Part shown: in pieces, positions 1 through 5,791 of the stretch
Position numbering within the stretch: the first letter of the stretch is position 1
How the letters are laid out: the number at the start of each line of letters is the position of its first letter
Program-made: the position numbers and the translations under genes
From: an uncultured Candidatus Melainabacteria bacterium
GTDB lineage: Bacteria; Cyanobacteriota; Vampirovibrionia; Gastranaerophilales; Gastranaerophilaceae
Assembly (NCBI GenBank): GCA_934747325.1
Contig: CAKVGW010000061.1
Location: 1 to 9,453 of the forward strand
Length of the DNA: 9,453 nucleotides
Direction of reading: 5' to 3'
Notes under the pieces: generated by a model
What the model was told of the DNA's origin: nothing
The model's input: only the letters and a program-made list of their open reading frames with translations
Database searches by the model: none

Positions 1-455
1 CGTTTGCTTCTGATGAATGCTGCAACGTCACCAACTGTTTGCTTGTTAGAGCCTTTTACAGAGATTTTAGTGTTAGCTTCAACTGCAATGGTGATACCAG
101 CAGGTGGTTCAACGATTACAGGGTGAGAATAACCAAGTGCCATGTTAAGTTTAGAACCTTCCATAGCTGCACGGTAACCAACACCAACGATTTCCAATTT
201 CTTTTCAAAACCTTGAGAAACACCATGAATAGCGTTTGCAATAAGAGTTCTGAATAAACCGTGAAGAGCATTTGTTTTTCTATCGTCTGAGTTTGGTTCA
301 ACGATAACGTGGTTATCAGCAACAGAAACTTTCACTTCATCTCTAACTGTAACTGTTTCAGTACCTTTAGGTCCTTTTGCTGTTATAATGTTTCCATCAA
401 TTTTTACTTCAACGCCTGATGGAATTTCAATAGGCTTTTTACCAATTCTTGACAT
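1..455 (-). CDS. rplF: 50S ribosomal protein L6 (partial, C-terminus cut by window edge)
   Basis: Structural protein of the large ribosomal subunit, near the factor-binding (sarcin-ricin) region. I translated the minus strand from the ATG at 455-453 and read 151 uninterrupted codons to the left edge. The protein begins MSRIGKKPIEIPSGV, the standard L6 opening, and continues with NIITAKGPKGTE, the two-fold L6 domains, and GYRAAMEG followed by LNMALGYSHPV. It ends at the edge in SVKGSNKQTVGDVAAFIRSK, the conserved L6 C-terminal signature region. The family is about 178-184 residues, so roughly 30 residues lie outside. An AAGGAG ribosome binding site precedes the ATG. It follows rpsH on the same strand, as in the usual spc operon, but across an unusually long gap of 210 bp. 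No frameshift or missing region is seen. Confidence 0.97.
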   Translation of the reverse strand, partial: MSRIGKKPIEIPSGVEVKIDGNIITAKGPKGTETVTVRDEVKVSVADNHVIVEPNSDDRKTNALHGLFRTLIANAIHGVSQGFEKKLEIVGVGYRAAMEGSKLNMALGYSHPVIVEPPAGITIAVEANTKISVKGSNKQTVGDVAAFIRSK

Positions 456-476
456 ATTATTTTCTCCTTTTTGTTT

Positions 477-507
477 AAACAGGCTTTTCTGTCAATTGAA
501 CCTGTTT
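477..507 (-). other. Small inverted repeat upstream of rplF
   Basis: A 7-bp perfect inverted repeat, AAACAGG (477-483) and CCTGTTT (501-507), with a 17-base loop lies just upstream of the rplF ribosome binding site. In minus-strand RNA it could form a hairpin about ten bases before the Shine-Dalgarno sequence. No U-tract follows, so it does not look like a terminator. It may be a modest mRNA structure in the rpsH-rplF spacer, or chance. Confidence 0.35.
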
Positions 508-521
508 TAAGTGTGATGTCT

Positions 522-663
522 TTAAGTCATTAAGTCGTTAGGTCGTTAAGTTCGTTATAAATATTTATGGATTGCTTCGTCGCCATAAAGTGAAGTTGCT
601 CTTCGCAATGACCCAATGTAATTAAAAGAACTTAACGTCTTTTGTCTTAACGCCTTAACGACG
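522..663. repeat. Composite intergenic repeat: octamer arms flanking a central palindromic element
   Basis: The left arm (522-557) is a short imperfect tandem array of the octamer TTAAGTCG: TTAAGTCA, TTAAGTCG, TTAGGTCG, TTAAGTTCG, then TTA. The right arm (629-663) carries the complement, with CTTAACG at 631-637, 646-652 and 654-660. The arms are therefore imperfect inverted copies; the innermost part matches best (TTAAGTTC against GAACTTAA). Between them lies the ATTGC...GCAAT palindromic element listed separately. The whole sits between the rpsH stop and rplF start, where most bacteria have only a few bases. It has no coding capacity. It looks like a miniature interspersed repeat or an expanded palindrome rather than a regulatory site, but function cannot be read from the sequence. 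Confidence 0.7.
569..614 (-). repeat. GTCATTGCGA...GACGAAGCAATCC-type interspersed palindromic element
   Basis: On the minus strand this stretch starts GGGTCATTGCGAAGAGC and ends GGCGACGAAGCAATCC, with 13 bases between. The ends ATTGC (571-575) and GCAAT (605-609) pair, and GAAG (592-595) can pair with CTTC (601-604) inside, giving a hairpin. From memory, a very similar palindrome recurs between genes of many unrelated bacteria (Rickettsia among them), usually with a shorter centre; I could not check this by search. The copy here has a longer AT-rich centre. Confidence 0.65.
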
Positions 664-665
664 TT

Positions 666-1061
666 CTAATATACATAGCAAAGTACTTCGCCACCTAAGT
701 TTTCTTTTCTAGCTTTTCTATCTGTTAAAAGACCTTTGCTAGTAGAAACAACTGCGATACCCATACCACCTAAAACTTGTGGAAGGTTTTTAGCTTTGCA
801 GTAGTTTCTAAGACCTGGTTTAGAAACTCTTTGTAAGTTTGAAATAACAGGTTTGTTAGCTTCGTCATACTTTAATTCGATTGTTAAGTATTTGAAGTGT
901 CCTTCTGCTCTTTCAGAGTAATCAGTGATGAAACCTTCTGATTTTAAAAGTTTAGCCAAAGCTACTTTTAATTTAGAAGATGGCATTTCAACTGATGGGT
1001 GAGAAACTAAATTAGCGTTTCTGATTCTTGTTAGCATATCTGCTACTGGATCTGTGTTCAT
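666..1061 (-). CDS. rpsH: 30S ribosomal protein S8
   Basis: Primary 16S rRNA-binding protein of the small subunit, needed for assembly of the central domain. The 131-residue product has the full family length and pattern: [17 protein letters not shown] at the N-terminus, [19 protein letters not shown] around residues 27-45, [12 protein letters not shown] in the middle, then [22 protein letters not shown] and the terminal [10 protein letters not shown], the S8 signature. AAAAAGGA precedes the ATG. In other bacteria S8 often controls its own operon by binding mRNA. It is the first gene of its strand here: the usual upstream neighbours rplE and rpsN are absent, and a 451-bp non-coding region with a divergent pilT follows instead. 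rplF comes next after 210 bp. Confidence 0.98.
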   Translation of the reverse strand: MNTDPVADMLTRIRNANLVSHPSVEMPSSKLKVALAKLLKSEGFITDYSERAEGHFKYLTIELKYDEANKPVISNLQRVSKPGLRNYCKAKNLPQVLGGMGIAVVSTSKGLLTDRKARKENLGGEVLCYVY

Positions 1062-1270
1062 TTTACTTATCCTTTTTCCTATGGTTTGGAACTTTTACTT
1101 CAAAGAGTGCTTTTGGTCGAAATATTTATTTAAAGATTCCTATAATAAATAAATTATCATTAGAATTTTATTTTCTGCCTTTGTACTCTTTGACGGTTTG
1201 TTCCGCCCCTTGTACTCGTCGCTTGCTAAATTAATTTTTGCTCAATAAAAGCGTTTTTTAGTAGTCCGAC
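1062..1270 (-). other. Long 5' leader of rpsH
   Basis: About 209 bases separate the rpsH start from the predicted promoter, and no believable ORF fills them. Two imperfect direct copies of about 21 bases, 29 bp apart and both reading GAGTACAA on the minus strand (1217-1210 and 1188-1181), lie here. Two nested complementary pairs could fold the leader: ACTCTTTG (1185-1192) with CAAAGAGT (1101-1108), and outside it GTTCC (1200-1204) with GGAAC (1088-1092). Such long structured leaders are common where a ribosomal protein regulates its own mRNA, but the individual matches are short enough to occur by chance in this AT-rich stretch. Confidence 0.35.
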
Positions 1271-1276
1271 CATTTC

Positions 1277-1305
1277 ATATTAGCATGACAATATTTTTTA
1301 TACAA
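1277..1305 (-). promoter_or_regulatory. Probable rpsH promoter
   Basis: On the minus strand, TTGTAT (1305-1300) and TAATAT (1282-1277) are separated by exactly 17 bases, and the -10 is preceded by TGC, an extended -10 motif. Each hexamer matches the sigma-70 consensus at four of six positions. It would give a leader of about 205-210 nt before rpsH. Judged by eye only. Confidence 0.4.
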
Positions 1306-1425
1306 GCAAATTGTTAAAAATTATTGCAAAAATATTCCCCAACTACCTAATAGTTTTTTTATAAAAATTTAAGTTTAATAAGATTATTAAATCTTTTTCA
1401 TACTTCCAGCTATTCTTAATTCCAT

Positions 1426-1450
1426 AGAGCCATTAACGGCTCTTTTTTTT
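1426..1450 (+). terminator. Rho-independent terminator between rpsH leader and pilT promoter
   Basis: AGAGCC (1426-1431) and GGCTCT (1438-1443) form a six-base-pair stem with loop ATTAAC, followed by eight T residues (1443-1450). The T-tract gives it rightward polarity. No plus-strand gene precedes it in the window: the region immediately left is the divergent intergenic region. It may end an unannotated short RNA or transcripts running antisense to the rpsH leader, and it insulates pilT. Stretches 1306-1425 show no ORF and no convincing plus-strand promoter. Confidence 0.75.
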
Positions 1451-1456
1451 ATTTTG

Positions 1457-1486
1457 TAACAATTCTTGTCAAAAATTTTCTATAAT
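1457..1486 (+). promoter_or_regulatory. Probable pilT-recO-gatD promoter
   Basis: A perfect TATAAT (1481-1486) lies 26 bases before the pilT ATG. The -35 is poor: TAACAA (1457-1462) at an 18-base spacing is the best candidate, while a TTGTCA at 1466-1471 is too close (9 bases). The position right after the terminator and just before the GAGGAG ribosome binding site supports a genuine promoter. Confidence 0.5.
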
Positions 1487-1512
1487 GATACGATTGAAGT
1501 GAGGAGAATTGT

Positions 1513-2610
1513 ATGGGAGAGAATTTTAATATAATCCAATTTCTAAAAAGTGCTGTTGCAACAGGCGCTTCTGATGAACATTTAATGGTTGGACATTCAC
1601 CATTTATCAGAAAGAATGGTTTTATAAAGAAAACTAACATGCCTGCACTTTCAAAAGAAGAATTGGACAGTGCTATATTGGAAATCGCTCCAACTGCAAT
1701 AAGAGATGAAATATTAACTCTTTGTGATGTAGATTTTATGTATGAAATCAAAGGTTGTTCTCGTTTTAGAGTGAATTATAACCGTCAGCTCGGACAACCA
1801 GCTCTTGTAATAAGAAATATTACTTATTCAATTCCTCAATTAAAAGATTTAGAGTTGCCAGAAATTTTAAGTTCTATTGTTGAATATCAAAATGGTATAG
1901 TGCTTGTTACCGGACCGACCGGAAGCGGAAAATCTACCACGATAGCATCTTTAATCAACCAAATTAATGCAACAAGTTCAAGGCATATTGTAACGATTGA
2001 AGATCCTATTGAATATGTTTTCGGCTGTAAAAAGAGTATTGTTTCTCAACGTCAAGTAGGAGTTGATACAAGAAGCTTTTCTGATGGTATTAAATATGCC
2101 CTAAGGCAAGACCCTGACGTTATTTTTATCGGTGAAATTCGAGATAAGGAAACTATGGAAGCGGCTTTGAAGGCTTCTGAAACGGGTCATTTAGTTTTTT
2201 CAACTTTACACACTAATGATGCGGTTCAAACAATTAACCGTATTGTTAATATGTTTGAAGAGTCTAATCGTTATTTAATAAGAAAGCAATTATCTGAAAC
2301 ATTGAGAGCAACTATTGCACAAAAACTTGTGTATTCAGAGCAAGCACAAAAAAGATTTCCGGCTTGCGAAATTATGGTAGTAACTTCTACAATAAAGGAT
2401 TACATAAATAAAGATAATACAGATGAAATCTACGAATTGTTACGTGACAATACAGTTGATAATATGATTTCAATGAATACATCTTTAGCAATTTTGACTG
2501 ACAAAGGTTGTATTTCGCAAGAAGAAGCATTAAACAATTCAAATGATGAACCGGAATTAGAAAAAATATTTAGGGGAGTATATCAGGGTACTAAGGCTTA
2601 TTATGAATAA
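1513..2610 (+). CDS. pilT: PilT-type type IV pilus retraction ATPase
   Basis: Hexameric cytoplasmic ATPase of the type II/IV secretion superfamily that powers pilus depolymerisation and twitching motility. The 365-residue length fits PilT (about 340-370). Visible in order: the N-terminal PilT motif ASDEHLMVGHSP (19-30), RFRVNYNRQ (84-92), Walker A GPTGSGKST (134-142), the Asp box around IEDPIEYVF (162-170), Walker B PDVIFIGEIRD (201-211) and the His box TGHLVFSTLHTNDA (224-237). The short N-terminus argues against PilB/GspE. The C-terminal AIRNLIR motif important for retraction is degenerate (EIYELLRDN near 305-313), so it could be a PilU-like or divergent retraction ATPase. The start is supported by GAGGAG a few bases upstream. 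Its end overlaps recO by 8 bp. No other pilus gene is nearby. Confidence 0.93.
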   Translation: MGENFNIIQFLKSAVATGASDEHLMVGHSPFIRKNGFIKKTNMPALSKEELDSAILEIAPTAIRDEILTLCDVDFMYEIKGCSRFRVNYNRQLGQPALVIRNITYSIPQLKDLELPEILSSIVEYQNGIVLVTGPTGSGKSTTIASLINQINATSSRHIVTIEDPIEYVFGCKKSIVSQRQVGVDTRSFSDGIKYALRQDPDVIFIGEIRDKETMEAALKASETGHLVFSTLHTNDAVQTINRIVNMFEESNRYLIRKQLSETLRATIAQKLVYSEQAQKRFPACEIMVVTSTIKDYINKDNTDEIYELLRDNTVDNMISMNTSLAILTDKGCISQEEALNNSNDEPELEKIFRGVYQGTKAYYE

Positions 2611-3370
2611 TTACGTTACTGAAGCTATAAATTTAAAATCTTATAATTTAAATGATGCGGATAAAATCATTGTTATGTATTCAAAAGACAATGGACTTAT
2701 TAAAGGTGTTGCAAAAGGGATAAAAAAGCCTAAAAGTAAATTGGGCGCAAGAATGGACTTACTTGTTGCTAACAGTTTACAGCTTCTGAAAGGTCGTTCT
2801 ATGGATACAATCGTTCAAGCGCAAACTGTAAATCATTTTCGGAAAACAAGAGAAGATATGGATAAACTTATGCTTTCTTCTTATATTTCAGAAGTTGTTA
2901 TGAATTTTGGAGAAGGCTCTGAAGCTGCTTCTAAAGAAATTTATGAACTTCTTTATAAAGCTTTGAATAGAATTTCAAATTCTGTAGAAAAAAAAGATAT
3001 GTTGATAGCAGCAATAAAATTTCAATTAAAAATGCTTTTGATTATGGGTTTTTGTGTTGAATTAGATACTTGCCTTTGCTGCCGTGAACAAGTTTTAGAT
3101 GAAGAAATGTATTTCTCTTCATCTATGGGCGGAATTATTTGTAAAGAATGTAACGAACATTTGGGTGTAAAACTAAAAATGCATAATAAAATTCGTGACT
3201 TTTTACAAGCAATGCTTCAGTTTGATTTTGAATATGAAAGCGAATATGACAGAAAAGCTACTGAAAAAGTTTGTCAAGTTTGCTTTGATTTGTTGGATGA
3301 GTACATAAAAACTCATACAAATAAACGCCAAAAGTCAGTTAAATTGATTAAAGAAATGGCAGGTGTATAA
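2603..3370 (+). CDS. recO: DNA repair protein RecO
   Basis: RecO binds single-stranded DNA and SSB and, with RecR and RecF, loads RecA at gaps in the RecFOR recombination-repair pathway. The 255-residue product has the N-terminal OB-fold region (about 1-80, with the typical AINLKSYNLNDADKIIVMYS and GLIKGVAKGIKKPKSK), a helical middle and a four-cysteine zinc site: C157 and C160 (CLCC), then C180 and C183 after the family motif GGIIC. Length is normal for the family. It starts inside the end of pilT (8-bp overlap), and its TAA shares a base with the gatD ATG, so the three genes are probably translationally coupled. No sign of damage. Confidence 0.93.
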   Translation: MNNYVTEAINLKSYNLNDADKIIVMYSKDNGLIKGVAKGIKKPKSKLGARMDLLVANSLQLLKGRSMDTIVQAQTVNHFRKTREDMDKLMLSSYISEVVMNFGEGSEAASKEIYELLYKALNRISNSVEKKDMLIAAIKFQLKMLLIMGFCVELDTCLCCREQVLDEEMYFSSSMGGIICKECNEHLGVKLKMHNKIRDFLQAMLQFDFEYESEYDRKATEKVCQVCFDLLDEYIKTHTNKRQKSVKLIKEMAGV

Positions 3371-4080
3371 TGCCAAAAAAGAAAATAAAACTTGCGCATT
3401 TATATCCAAAATTATTAAATATATACGGTGATGGTGGAAATATTCTTACGCTAAAAAAAAGATGTGAATGGCGCGGAATTGATATTGAAATTGATGAGAT
3501 TAATATTGGTGATGAAATTTCTGAACATGATATTTATTTTATCGGTGGTGGTCAAGATTTGCAACAAATTGCTGTTGCAGAAGAAATGCAAAAACATAAA
3601 GAGTTTTTAATATCAGAACGAGATAGGATGTCCGTATTTTTAGGCATTTGTGGTGGATATCAGTTGATGGGGCATTATTATCAGCCGCATAATGGTGAAA
3701 AACTTCTCGGGATAAGTCTTCTAGATGCTTACACGGTAGCAGGCGATAAAAGATTTATTGGTAATGTAACTGTTAAGACTGATTTAGTAGAACCAAATAC
3801 ATTGGTTGGGTTTGAAAATCACAGCGGTTTGACTTACTTACAAGGAAGTACAGAACCGATTGGGAAAGTTGTAGTCGGTCACGGTAATAATGGTCAAGAC
3901 AAAAGTGAAGGTGCAAGATTTAAAAATGTTTTCGGAACTTATTTGCACGGTTCATTTTTACCGAAGAATCCTCAATTTGCAGATTATTTAATAGAATTAG
4001 CATTAGGCTCAAAACCTGAACCACTGGAGGATACAATTGAAAATGCAACACATAATTCTTTGATAAATAAAAAATATTAA
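3370..4080 (+). CDS. gatD: Lipid II isoglutaminyl synthase, glutamine amidotransferase subunit GatD
   Basis: Class I glutamine amidotransferase of the CobB/CobQ-like family. With the Mur-ligase-like partner MurT it converts the D-glutamate of the peptidoglycan stem peptide of lipid II to D-isoglutamine, in the cytoplasm. The 236 residues carry the GatD pattern: LYPKLLNIYGDGGN (11-24), RCEWRGI (31-37), IGGGQDLQQ (58-66), the nucleophile elbow LGICGGYQLMGHYY (91-104) with C94, FENHSGLTYL (148-157), GHGNNGQD (170-177), and GTYLHGSFLPKN (189-200) with catalytic His193. Cys94 occupies the same number as the nucleophile of S. aureus GatD. The start overlaps the recO stop (TAATG). murT, normally adjacent, is not in the window. 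A cobyric acid synthase assignment is unlikely because of the short length and no cobalamin genes. Confidence 0.88.
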   Translation: MPKKKIKLAHLYPKLLNIYGDGGNILTLKKRCEWRGIDIEIDEINIGDEISEHDIYFIGGGQDLQQIAVAEEMQKHKEFLISERDRMSVFLGICGGYQLMGHYYQPHNGEKLLGISLLDAYTVAGDKRFIGNVTVKTDLVEPNTLVGFENHSGLTYLQGSTEPIGKVVVGHGNNGQDKSEGARFKNVFGTYLHGSFLPKNPQFADYLIELALGSKPEPLEDTIENATHNSLINKKY

Positions 4081-4113
4081 CAATTGTATTTCCTGTAAAA
4101 TTATAAAAAGTTT

Positions 4114-4143
4114 TTTACATTTTAAATACTTCCCCTGTATAAT
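4114..4143 (+). promoter_or_regulatory. Probable thiL-ispD promoter
   Basis: TTTACA (4114-4119, five of six consensus bases) and a perfect TATAAT (4138-4143) are spaced by 18 bases. The predicted transcription start near 4150 would leave a 5' leader of only about 17 bases. The -10 box lies inside the left half of the inverted repeat at 4128-4162. A weak AT-only hairpin (TGTAAAA 4094-4100 with TTTTACA 4113-4119) overlaps the -35 and could slightly favour ending upstream transcripts. Confidence 0.6.
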
Positions 4144-4162
4144 AGATTTATGCAGGGGAAGT
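4128..4162 (+). promoter_or_regulatory. 15-bp-arm inverted repeat spanning thiL -10 box and ribosome binding site
   Basis: ACTTCCCCTGTATAA (4128-4142) pairs with TTATGCAGGGGAAGT (4148-4162): fourteen Watson-Crick pairs and one G-U, around a five-base loop TAGAT. The left arm contains most of TATAAT, and the right arm contains the AGGGGAAG Shine-Dalgarno of thiL. RNA starting at the local promoter would lack the left arm and leave the binding site free; RNA reading through from gatD would contain both arms and hide it. It could instead be a DNA operator, or a terminator-like hairpin (only TATTTT follows). The symmetry is seen; the function is inferred. Confidence 0.7.
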
Positions 4163-4166
4163 TATT

Positions 4167-5033
4167 TTGAAAGAGCAAACTCTTATTAATATAATAAAAA
4201 ATCAAACAGGTGATGAATATATCGGTGATGATTGTGCATACTTAAAAGACTTGGGCATTGTAGTAACTCAAGATAGTTTAGTAGAAGATGTGCATTTTAA
4301 ATTAACTTGGTGTACACCATATCAATTGGGGTATAAAGCAGTCACTGTAAATATTAGCGATGTACTGGCTTCTGGAGCTGAGCCTAAATATATAACTATT
4401 GCACTTTCTTTACCTGCAAGTATTGATGAAAATTTTGTTGAAGAATTTTATAAAGGTGCAAAATCTGCATTAAGAGGCGCGAAAATTATAGGCGGTGATA
4501 TTACAGGTTCTGATAAAGTCTTTATCTCTATTACAGCTATTGGTACAACAAAAGGGCGTAAAATTTCATCAAGAAAGAACGCAAAAATTGGTGATGTAGT
4601 AATTACAAAAGGTGAGTTTGGCAAAAGTGCATTAGGCTTGAAGGAATTAAAGAATGGCGGGAAAAATTTGGAACTTATTCGTGCTCATTTGGAACCGCAA
4701 TTAGAAGAACGTTTTGCAAAAGAAATAGCGACACAAATAGATTGTGAATACGCAATGATGGACACTTCTGATGGTTTGGCAGATGCATTGTTTCAAATCG
4801 CTCAATCAAGTAATGTTTCGATTGATTCAAAAATCGTGGAAGGAATATTTGGAGCAGAGGATTATAAACTTGTTGCAACTGTTCCAAGAATATTTTTAAA
4901 AAGGCTTACTGAATATGAAATAATCGGTGAAGTAATTGAAAGGCAAGATTATATTCTAAAAATCGGTGATAAAAAGTATTATAACTATGATGAATTAGGT
5001 TTATATAACCATTTTGAGAAAGAGGAAGCATGA
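4167..5033 (+). CDS. thiL: Thiamine-monophosphate kinase
   Basis: ThiL phosphorylates thiamine monophosphate with ATP to give thiamine pyrophosphate, the last step of de novo synthesis. Family motifs are present in order: IGDDCAYL (19-26), TQDSLVEDVHF (34-44), LGYKAVTVNISDVLASGAEP (54-73), IIGGDITGSDKVFISITAIG (107-126), MMDTSDGLADAL (197-208) and GAEDYKL (229-235), where the usual form is GGEDYEL. At 288 residues it is somewhat shorter than typical ThiL (about 300-330), mainly at the C-terminal end. The start is TTG: the ATG at 4150 is out of frame and closes after six codons, and an in-frame TAG at 4143 bars a longer start. AGGGGAAG at 4154-4161 gives good spacing. Its TGA overlaps the ispD ATG (ATGA), so the two are coupled. 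No other thiamine genes or TPP riboswitch lie here. Confidence 0.92.
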   Translation: MKEQTLINIIKNQTGDEYIGDDCAYLKDLGIVVTQDSLVEDVHFKLTWCTPYQLGYKAVTVNISDVLASGAEPKYITIALSLPASIDENFVEEFYKGAKSALRGAKIIGGDITGSDKVFISITAIGTTKGRKISSRKNAKIGDVVITKGEFGKSALGLKELKNGGKNLELIRAHLEPQLEERFAKEIATQIDCEYAMMDTSDGLADALFQIAQSSNVSIDSKIVEGIFGAEDYKLVATVPRIFLKRLTEYEIIGEVIERQDYILKIGDKKYYNYDELGLYNHFEKEEA

Positions 5034-5680
5034 AAAATTTTTCACTTATAATAACAGCCGGCGGAACATCTTCGCGTTACGGTAATAAAAATAAATTGTT
5101 AGAAAAAATTAATGACAAAACAGTTATAGAAGAAACTGTCTCCAAGTTTATTGATTTTGATGAAATAGATGAAGTAATTATATCCGCAAACAGTTCAATA
5201 ATTGAAACATTACAAGAATTATTAAATAATCCGAAAGTTAAGATTATTGAAGGCGGAAATACTAGACAAAAATCTGTGTATAACGCTTTACAAGTTGTTA
5301 AAAATGACTATGTTTTAATTCATGACGGTGCGCGTCCGCTAATCAGAAAAGATACTATTGCTTATGTTTTAGAAGCAGTTTTGGATAAAGATGCAGTAAC
5401 TGTTATGACAAAAACTACTGATACTATTAAAGAGGTTGATTCAACAGGAAGAATTATTCGTACAATTGACCGTTCGAAACTGTATAACACTCAAACTCCG
5501 CAAGCGTTTAAAACTTCTATTATAAAAGATGCTCATGAAAAATTGAAAGACGGTAATTTTACAGATGATTGTTCAATGCTGGAAGAATTGAATATTCCTG
5601 TTTATATAGTAAACGGAAGTTATACTAATATTAAAATTACAATTAAAAGTGATTTAGATTTTGCGAAGCTTTATATTTAG
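5030..5680 (+). CDS. ispD: 2-C-methyl-D-erythritol 4-phosphate cytidylyltransferase
   Basis: IspD joins CTP and methylerythritol phosphate to form CDP-methylerythritol, the third step of the MEP route to isoprenoid precursors. The 216 residues show ITAGGTSSRYGNKNK (8-22), with Arg16 and Lys22 at the CTP-binding basic positions, GGNTRQKSVYNAL (75-87), VLIHDGARPL (95-104), TVMTKTTDTIK (124-134), TIDRSKLYNTQTPQAF (145-160) with Arg148, TDDCSMLE (178-185) and SYTNIKITIKSDLD (197-210) with the conserved Lys202. The family is usually 220-240 residues, so this is a compact full-length copy. It is translationally coupled to thiL by an ATGA overlap. The neighbouring ispF is not visible. Confidence 0.95.
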   Translation: MKNFSLIITAGGTSSRYGNKNKLLEKINDKTVIEETVSKFIDFDEIDEVIISANSSIIETLQELLNNPKVKIIEGGNTRQKSVYNALQVVKNDYVLIHDGARPLIRKDTIAYVLEAVLDKDAVTVMTKTTDTIKEVDSTGRIIRTIDRSKLYNTQTPQAFKTSIIKDAHEKLKDGNFTDDCSMLEELNIPVYIVNGSYTNIKITIKSDLDFAKLYI

Positions 5681-5711
5681 CTTGTTTTGTTGCGTTTTGC
5701 GATAAAAAGTG

Positions 5712-5734
5712 AAAATTAAAAAATCGTTAATTTT
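5712..5734 (+). terminator. Weak AT-only hairpin after ispD
   Basis: AAAATTAA (5712-5719) and TTAATTTT (5727-5734) form an eight-pair A-T stem with a seven-base loop, followed by ATTAAGTTTT. The lack of G-C pairs and broken T-run make it a poor intrinsic terminator, but no better candidate separates ispD from the dnaJ-like gene. Confidence 0.25.
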
Positions 5735-5742
5735 ATTAAGTT

Positions 5743-5771
5743 TTGTAATATTATGTATTAAAATTTATATA
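5743..5771 (+). promoter_or_regulatory. Probable promoter of the dnaJ-like gene
   Basis: TTGTAA (5743-5748) and TATATA (5766-5771) are separated by exactly 17 bases, 21 bases before the ATG, with AAGGA (5781-5785) as the ribosome binding site. No CIRCE heat-shock operator (TTAGCACTC inverted repeat) is present. Confidence 0.5.
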
Positions 5772-5791
5772 TAGAATAAAAAGGACTTATT

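Noticed and set aside
39..257. Plus-strand ORF of 72 codons
   Set aside because: It lies antisense to rplF, whose minus-strand reading gives a clear L6 protein.
116..322. Minus-strand ORF of 68 codons
   Set aside because: Out-of-frame shadow on the same strand as rplF with no family features.
1028..1234. Plus-strand ORF of 68 codons
   Set aside because: It starts inside antisense rpsH, has no ribosome binding site and a low-complexity composition; probably chance.
1341..1396. Two weak plus-strand hairpins (AACTA/TAGTT and AAGAT/ATCTT) followed by T runs
   Set aside because: Five-pair AT-rich stems are expected by chance in this composition; not listed as terminators.
1466..1486. TTGTCA as -35 of the pilT promoter
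   Set aside because: Only nine bases from TATAAT, too close for sigma-70 recognition.
1449..1751. Minus-strand ORF of 100 codons
   Set aside because: Antisense to the start of pilT and across its promoter; no recognisable domain.
4081..4166. Possible TPP riboswitch before thiL
   Set aside because: No CTGAGA-type thi-box motif and a predicted leader of only about 17 bases.
4675..4887. Minus-strand ORF of 70 codons
   Set aside because: Antisense shadow of thiL.
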